Shown piece by piece: positions 20,296-25,102 of a stretch of DNA of 25,102 bases (positions within the stretch are counted from its first letter, which is position 1; the number at the start of each line of letters is the position of its first letter). The stretch spans positions 1 to 25,102 of the forward strand of contig DASPFV010000325.1 of the NCBI GenBank assembly GCA_035620975.1, read 5' to 3'. The stretch comes from DASPFV01 sp035620975. GTDB lineage: Bacteria; Acidobacteriota; Vicinamibacteria; Vicinamibacterales; 2-12-FULL-66-21. The notes under the pieces were generated by a model, which saw only the letters and a program-made list of their open reading frames with translations, made no database searches and was not told the DNA's origin. Both the position numbers and the translations under genes were made by a program.

Positions 20296-22667
20296 TGGGA
20301 GGATCCGCCCTGTCCCGCCGGTTCAGCGAGTTCGCTGGCGTCACCCTCTTCGCGCTCTCCCTGCTGTGGCTGATCTCGCTGGTCAGCTACACGCCGGGCG
20401 ACCCGGTGTGGTTCTTCAACACCGGGGGGCGCGAGGTGCCGCTCAACTTCGCCGGGCGCGTCGGCGCCTTCATTGCCGAGGCGTCCTACCAGGTCTTCGG
20501 CTACGCGTCCTATCTCATCCCGATCGTGCTCGTCGTGGTCGGCTGGCACTACTTCTGGTGCCGGGTGCTCGACGCCGCCTACACCAAGCTCTTCGGCGGC
20601 GCGCTCCTCCTCGGGTGCGTCTCGTCGTTTCTCTCGCTGGCCTTCGGCCGGCTCGAGGTGTCGGGCAAGTCGTTTCTGGCGGGCGGATCGGTGGGGCACG
20701 TGCTCGCGCGGGCGCTGTCGGAGTACCTGAACCGCACCGGCGCGATCATCCTGATCCTCACCCTGCTGTTCCTGGCGATCATCCTCTCGACGCAGTTCTC
20801 GTTCGGCCGGCTGTTCGCGGTGCTCGGCCAGATCGCCCGGGACCGTTGGGCGGCCGCCCTCGGGGCCGTACGGGCTCGGCGCGACGAGCGTCGGCGCGAG
20901 AAGCAGCGCCAGGAGGTCGTCAAGAAGCACCTCGAGAAAGCGGCGAAGGACGGCCGGGCTCCTTCGGCCGAGGAGGCCGAGCAGCTCGTTCAGCGGGCCG
21001 CGCCACCCGCGCGCCCGGCCGGGAAGGACGACGCGCCCAGGCCGTCGCGCGCGGCGGCGATGGTGGGCGTCGCGGCCCGCGCGCTGAAGGCGGCTTCGTC
21101 GAAGCCGACGCCGCCGGCCATCAAGCGGCCCGCGCCGACGCCGTCGGAGCCCCTGCTCCCGCTGCCCGAGCCCGAGAAGCTGCCGGCCGAGCGCAAGCGC
21201 CCGGGCGCCTTCACGCCGCCGCCGCTCGCGCTGCTCGACGCACCCAGGGCCGAGCGCAAGATCGACGAGCGCGAGCTGATGGACGGCGCCCGCCTCCTCG
21301 AGGAGAAGTGCCGGGAGTTCTCCGTGGAGGGCGCCGTCGTGCAGATCCACCCCGGACCGGTGGTCACGACCTACGAGTTCAAGCCGGACGCCGGGGTCAA
21401 GTACAGCAAGATCACCGGTCTCGCCGACGATCTCTGCCTTGCGATGCAGGCCGAGTCCGTCCTGATCGATCGGATCCCGGGCAAGTCCACGGTGGGCATC
21501 CAGATTCCCAACCCGAACCGCGAGCAGATCTCGCTGCGCGAGCTGCTCGAATCCGAAGCCTACCGCCGCTCGGCGTCGAAGCTGACGCTCGCGCTCGGCA
21601 AGACGATTCACGGCGAACCGTTCGTGAGCGATCTCGCGACCATGCCGCACCTGCTGATTGCAGGCTCGACGGGCACGGGCAAGTCGGTGAGCGTGAACGC
21701 GATGCTCTCGAGCATCCTGTTCCGCGCCTCCCCCGACGAGGTGCGGTTGATCATGATCGACCCCAAGCGTCTCGAGCTGGGCGTGTACGAAGACATCCCG
21801 CACCTCCTGACGCCCGTGGTCGTCGATCCCAAGCAGGCCGCCAACGCGCTTCGCTGGGCGGTCCGCGAGATGGAGGAGCGATACAAGACGCTCGCGGCGA
21901 TTGGCGTGCGGAACATCGACCAGTACAACCGCAACATCCGCCAGGCGCAGGCCGAGAACAAGGGGCCGGTGCTCGACGAGGACGGCCGCGAGGTCCGGCC
22001 GCTGCCCTTCATCGTGCTGCTGATCGACGAGCTGGCCGACCTGATGATGATTGCCGGCAACGAAGTCGAGGAGTCTATCGCACGACTCGCCCAGATGGCG
22101 CGCGCCGTCGGCATCCACCTCATCCTGGCCACGCAGCGGCCGTCGGTCGACGTCATCACGGGGCTGATCAAGGCCAACCTGCCGGCGCGCATCTCCTTCC
22201 GGGTGTCGTCCAAGATCGACTCCCGGACGATCCTGGACGGCAACGGCGCCGAGCAGCTCCTGGGCAAGGGGGACATGCTCTACCTGCCGCCCGCCTCGTC
22301 GCGCTTCGTGCGCCTGCACGGCCCGTACATCTCCGAGCAGGAGAGCGCGCGGCTCGCGAGCTTCCTGCGCAAGCAGGGCAAGCCGACCTACGACGAGACC
22401 ATCACGCAGGACGAGAAAGGCGGCGGGGTCGAGCTCGAGTTCGAGAAGGACGATCTCTACGACGAAGCCGCACGGATCGTGGTCTCGAGCGGGCAGGCGT
22501 CGATTTCCTACCTGCAGCGGCGGCTCCGGATCGGCTTCAGCCGCGCTGCGCGGCTCGTTGACATGATGGAGGCCGAAGGCCTCGTTTCCGCGGCCGTCGG
22601 CGGGAAGGCGCGCGAGGTGCTCGTCAAGCCGGATTACTTCGAGGAAGTCGACGCGCAATTGAGATGA
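20295..22667 (+). CDS. ftsK: DNA translocase FtsK/SpoIIIE
   Basis: 790 residues, like the SpoIIIE-sized members. It pumps chromosome ends across the division septum and aligns dif sites. The N-terminus (about 1-180) has four membrane helices, starting with FAGVTLFALSLLWLISLV. A basic, Pro/Ala-rich linker (about 195-320) precedes the motor. Walker A is GSTGTGKS (457-464), followed by IMIDPKRLELGVYEDIPHLLTPVV. Walker B is VLLIDELADLMM (D578), then RLAQMARAVGIHLILATQRPSVDVITG. The C-terminal gamma winged helix (QASISYLQRRLRIGFSRAARLVDMMEAEGLV, about 735-770) should read KOPS-like polarity sites. GGAG before the ATG fits. The stop overlaps the amidase ATG (ATGA). Confidence 0.97.
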   Translation: MGGSALSRRFSEFAGVTLFALSLLWLISLVSYTPGDPVWFFNTGGREVPLNFAGRVGAFIAEASYQVFGYASYLIPIVLVVVGWHYFWCRVLDAAYTKLFGGALLLGCVSSFLSLAFGRLEVSGKSFLAGGSVGHVLARALSEYLNRTGAIILILTLLFLAIILSTQFSFGRLFAVLGQIARDRWAAALGAVRARRDERRREKQRQEVVKKHLEKAAKDGRAPSAEEAEQLVQRAAPPARPAGKDDAPRPSRAAAMVGVAARALKAASSKPTPPAIKRPAPTPSEPLLPLPEPEKLPAERKRPGAFTPPPLALLDAPRAERKIDERELMDGARLLEEKCREFSVEGAVVQIHPGPVVTTYEFKPDAGVKYSKITGLADDLCLAMQAESVLIDRIPGKSTVGIQIPNPNREQISLRELLESEAYRRSASKLTLALGKTIHGEPFVSDLATMPHLLIAGSTGTGKSVSVNAMLSSILFRASPDEVRLIMIDPKRLELGVYEDIPHLLTPVVVDPKQAANALRWAVREMEERYKTLAAIGVRNIDQYNRNIRQAQAENKGPVLDEDGREVRPLPFIVLLIDELADLMMIAGNEVEESIARLAQMARAVGIHLILATQRPSVDVITGLIKANLPARISFRVSSKIDSRTILDGNGAEQLLGKGDMLYLPPASSRFVRLHGPYISEQESARLASFLRKQGKPTYDETITQDEKGGGVELEFEKDDLYDEAARIVVSSGQASISYLQRRLRIGFSRAARLVDMMEAEGLVSAAVGGKAREVLVKPDYFEEVDAQLR

Positions 22668-24400
22668 CGGGTGAGCGTATGACTCTGAGAACAGGTGCAC
22701 TCATCGTGGCGGCAGCGCTCATGCTGACGCCGGCGCCGGCGGTCGCGCAGCCCGCGCGCGACCTCTACGCGCGCGCCCTGGCGCGCGAGCGCGAGCTGCG
22801 GGGGGGTGAACGGCCTGCGACGCTCCAGCAGATTCGCGGCGCCATCGCCGCGTACGAGCGGGTCGTGCATCGCCATCCCGCCAGCGGGTATGCGGACAAC
22901 GCGCTCTGGCAGGGCGGCAACCTGGCGCTGTGGGCGTTCGAGCGCTTCGGCGAGACGCGCGATCGGAATACGGGCGAGCGCCTCCTGAGGCTCCTCAAGA
23001 GCGACTACGCCTCGAGCTCGCTGCGCCCGCGCGTCGACGCGGCACTGGCCGCCTTCAATCGGCAGGCGCCGAGGCGCGCCGCTTCGCGGCCGATCAGCGA
23101 CGCGGTGCCTGCGGTGGCCACCGAAGCCACGGTGGGCACGAGCGCCCGCGGGGCTCGTGCGACCTCGTGGGAACCCGTGACCATCCGCGCGATCACACGT
23201 TCGATGCTGCCCGACGGCGTTCGCGTCAGCATCGAGATGGACCGTGAACTGCTCTTCAGGCACGAACAGATCGAGAATCCGCGGCGCCTGTTCTTCGATC
23301 TGCGCGGCGCCAGGCCGGCTCCCGAGCTGCTCGATGCGAAGCTCAGCTTCACCGACGATGTCGTCCGCGAGATCAGGCTCGGGCGGCACCCTCAGCAGAC
23401 CGTCAGGGTCGTGATGGACACCGAGGGTGTCGCCGCGTTCAGCGTGTTCACGCTGTACGATCCCTACCGCCTGATCGTGGACTTCCGCCGCGCGGGGGGC
23501 GCAGTCGCGGCCGGACCGGCGCCGGTCGCGACCTCGGGCCCGATCACGGCCGAGGCCATCGACGAGACCGCGCCGGTCGTCGAGGAGATGCCGGCGAAAG
23601 TGCCGCTGATCTCCCGCCCGGTGGCCACGTTGCCCTCCCCCGCCATCCCGGCGATGAACTCCAGCGGGCAGTTCTCGCTCGCCCGTCAGCTGGGGCTCGG
23701 CGTGTCGCGCATTGTCATCGACGCCGGCCACGGGGGCCATGATCCGGGTGCGCGGGGGAACGGCCTCAGCGAAGCCGCCGTCGTGCTCGACGTGGCGCAG
23801 CGGCTGAAGAAGCTGCTCGACAAGCAGCCGGGTGTCGACGTCGCGATGACCCGCGACAGCGACGTCTTCGTCCCGCTGGAGGAGCGGACGGCGATTGCCA
23901 ACCGGCTCAACGCCGATCTGTTCCTGTCGATTCACGCCAACGCGAGCCGCAACACCAAGGCGCGAGGGGTGGAAACCTACTTCCTCAACTTCGCGACGAA
24001 CCCCGAGGCCGAGGCCGTCGCGGCCCGCGAGAACTCCGCGTCGGGCCGGACGATGCACAATCTTCCGGACATCGTCCGGGCCATCGCGCTGAACAACAAG
24101 ATCAACGAGTCGCGCGACTTCGCCGGCACGGTGCAGAAGGCCATGGTGGAGCGCCTGTCGGCGAAGAACCGGGACGTGCGCAATCTCGGCGTCAAGCAGG
24201 CGCCCTTCGTGGTCCTCATCGGGGCCGGCATGCCGAGCGTGCTCGCCGAGATCTCGTTCGTCACCAACAAGGAGGACGGCCAGCTGCTCAAGTCGGCCGC
24301 TTACCGCCAGACGATCGCGGAAGCGCTGCTCGAGGCGATCCTGCGATACCAGCGTTCCCTGAAGGCCAGGACCTCGATTGCGATGGGAAATGGGAGATAG
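22664..24400 (+). CDS. N-acetylmuramoyl-L-alanine amidase with AMIN domain (AmiC-like)
   Basis: 578 residues, exported. Signal peptide LRTGALIVAAALMLTPAPAVAQ. A helical, TPR-like segment follows (about 30-130, with AAYERVVHRHPASGYADNALWQGGNLAL). The AMIN domain (about 176-276, ITRSMLPDGVRVSIEMD to YRLIVDFRR) is known to target amidases to the septum. The Amidase_3 catalytic domain (about 346-565) has IDAGHGGHDPGARG, E in GLSEAAVVLD, SIHAN and the catalytic Glu in LAEISFVTN, so all zinc ligands appear present. It cuts the stem peptide from muramic acid during daughter-cell separation, which fits its coupling to ftsK. ATG at 22664 overlaps the ftsK stop; an alternative ATG at 22679 with GGTGAG upstream is equally plausible. 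Confidence 0.94.
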   Translation: MTGERMTLRTGALIVAAALMLTPAPAVAQPARDLYARALARERELRGGERPATLQQIRGAIAAYERVVHRHPASGYADNALWQGGNLALWAFERFGETRDRNTGERLLRLLKSDYASSSLRPRVDAALAAFNRQAPRRAASRPISDAVPAVATEATVGTSARGARATSWEPVTIRAITRSMLPDGVRVSIEMDRELLFRHEQIENPRRLFFDLRGARPAPELLDAKLSFTDDVVREIRLGRHPQQTVRVVMDTEGVAAFSVFTLYDPYRLIVDFRRAGGAVAAGPAPVATSGPITAEAIDETAPVVEEMPAKVPLISRPVATLPSPAIPAMNSSGQFSLARQLGLGVSRIVIDAGHGGHDPGARGNGLSEAAVVLDVAQRLKKLLDKQPGVDVAMTRDSDVFVPLEERTAIANRLNADLFLSIHANASRNTKARGVETYFLNFATNPEAEAVAARENSASGRTMHNLPDIVRAIALNNKINESRDFAGTVQKAMVERLSAKNRDVRNLGVKQAPFVVLIGAGMPSVLAEISFVTNKEDGQLLKSAAYRQTIAEALLEAILRYQRSLKARTSIAMGNGR

Positions 24401-24870
24401 GAACGGGGGGCAATCGGTCCACAGCCGCCCTCTCTCTAACTACTTCGCGCTGAAGACGTGACCGCGTAAGTCGCTGAATTGTACTGATGGCCGGCGGCCG
24501 GCCGTGACCGAATGGAACGTTTGGGCCTTCTCGGTCAGGAGCCGCCGCTACTGCGCCGCGCCGGCCCTGGGCGTCAGAGGCCCGCTTCCGCGAGGCGGGA
24601 CAAAACGGGCCTCGCTCGTACGCCGTCCGCCCTGCGCATCTGGACTACTGTCTCGACTAGTTCACGTGCTGGTTCAATCGCCGCCGATCGCGCTCCCGGG
24701 GCCCTGGTGTTCTTGCGGCTCGCGCCAGGCTCTCCAGGTCGACCCGGTGCCGTACAGCGACGCGTCGCGACCCGCGGGGCCGCAGGCGCCGTCAGCCGAC
24801 ACGCGACCCCAAGATGTAGTGGATGCCTCAGTAAAGTGGATTACTGACTTGACTACCTTGGAAGAAATGG
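24401..24870. other. Intergenic stretch without a supported gene
   Basis: About 470 bases. No reading frame shows a recognisable protein; the open frames starting at 24504 and 24512 have the Arg/Pro/Ala composition of chance frames. It holds a 7-base-arm palindrome GGCCGGC-G-GCCGGCC (24489-24503), which may be a terminator without T-run. It also holds an 8-base inverted repeat GAGGCCCG/CGGGCCTC (24577-24584 and 24606-24613) competing with a CCCGC/GCGGG hairpin (24581-24599). No tRNA or other RNA gene is visible. Confidence 0.6.
24577..24613. repeat. Inverted repeat with two alternative hairpins
   Basis: GAGGCCCG (24577-24584) pairs perfectly with CGGGCCTC (24606-24613). Inside, CCCGC (24581-24585) can instead pair with GCGGG (24595-24599). 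The two foldings exclude each other. Nothing downstream resembles a T-run. Confidence 0.5.
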
Positions 24871-25102
24871 ATGAACACTCGAACACTCGCCGCAAAGACA
24901 GGTCAGAATTGGAAGCTGTACTCGGCGATCGCAATATTCACCATCGGCGGCATTGCTGTCATCCTATCGTCCTTGGTTTGGGGAGTCGCTGACGATGATG
25001 CCTCAGGGCTAATATGGCTAAGCGGGTTTGTTCTGGCACTTATCGGCGGAGCAATCCTCACGCTGTGGATAAGATGTCCTGCCTGCGGTAGTCGGGTCAC
25101 AT
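24871..25102 (+). CDS. Small membrane protein with zinc-ribbon-like motif (partial)
   Basis: The frame from ATG 24871 stays open to the window end (77 codons), so the gene is cut off. It begins MNTRTLAAKTGQNWKLYS. Two membrane helices follow (IAIFTIGGIAVILSSLVWGVA and GLIWLSGFVLALIGGAILTLWI), separated by a DDDASG loop. RCPACGSRVT, the first half of a zinc ribbon, then begins on the cytoplasmic side. GGAAG six bases before the ATG is a good ribosome binding site. G+C is about 53% by hand count (124 of 232 bases), clearly below its neighbours, with codons such as ATA, CTA, AGA and CGA that are rare elsewhere here. I do not recognise a named family. The lower G+C may indicate recent acquisition. 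Confidence 0.75.
   Translation, partial: MNTRTLAAKTGQNWKLYSAIAIFTIGGIAVILSSLVWGVADDDASGLIWLSGFVLALIGGAILTLWIRCPACGSRVT

Noticed and set aside
19824..22700. A 958-codon open frame on the minus strand opposite ftsK and rnj
   Set aside because: It has the His/Arg/Asp/Gln-rich composition of an antisense shadow in GC-rich DNA, no recognisable domain, and lies opposite two certain genes.
24671..24679. GGTTCAATC, resembling a tRNA T-loop
   Set aside because: No T-stem complement, no acceptor stem and no anticodon arm could be fitted on either strand.
24504..24992. Open frames of 162 and 111 codons in the region after the amidase
   Set aside because: No similarity to any fold, chance-like composition, and the 162-codon frame overlaps the better-supported membrane protein beginning at 24871.
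1..25102. A complete undescribed defence, mobile or biosynthetic system
   Set aside because: Apart from the sigma cassette and repeats, the genes are recognisable housekeeping genes; no toxin, nuclease-ATPase pair, integrase or transposase is visible.

Overview
This is a high-GC (roughly two-thirds G+C by eye), gene-dense bacterial chromosome segment with about 26 genes, made almost entirely of housekeeping genes. Several things point to a free-living member of a deep-branching high-GC phylum. They are RNase J together with Rho and FtsK, an ECF sigma cassette, a GlcD-type oxidase, an AmmeMemoRadiSam radical SAM enzyme, and environmental-type short intergenic repeats. My best guess is Acidobacteriota, perhaps Vicinamibacteria; this is inference from style and not a database match.

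Layout. 1-3479 (minus strand): the first codons of a possible CDGSH-type iron-sulfur protein, rho with a long leader, a Cache-type membrane sensor without output domain, and a CoA-binding protein. 3480-4854: a heptamer repeat array in the promoter of the plus-strand radical SAM gene amrS, with a second short heptamer array behind it. 4855-13503 (minus strand): dsbA-like thioredoxin, glcD-like oxidase, a repeat-filled gap, then the cluster aminotransferase-coaD-rsmD-recG-secreted protein, and a PfkB sugar kinase. 13545-24400 (plus strand): lexA, a DUF3467 protein, an ECF sigma factor with two co-translated partners, nth, a zincin, rsmA, rnj, ftsK and an AMIN/Amidase_3 amidase. 24401-24870 holds no gene I can support. 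A lower-GC membrane protein then begins and runs off the window.

How the genes relate. Three themes are visible: RNA and translation upkeep (rho, rnj, rsmA, rsmD), genome maintenance (recG, lexA, nth, ftsK), and envelope and redox functions (amidase, dsbA-like, ECF cassette). Overlapping stop/start pairs at sigma/TM protein/secreted protein, nth/zincin, rnj/ftsK and ftsK/amidase indicate translational coupling.

The most interesting signal is regulatory. Six genes have a TANNNT hexamer exactly six bases before the start codon, and lexA has a near-consensus promoter whose predicted transcription start lies about 2-4 bases before its ATG. This indicates leaderless transcription for many first genes of transcription units. 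In contrast, rho has a strong promoter and a leader of about 160 bases with a C-rich, G-poor stretch that looks like its own Rho loading site. Short repeat families sit in promoters, overlap one start codon, and appear to have extended the C-terminus of nth. I found no phage, transposon, CRISPR or defence genes.
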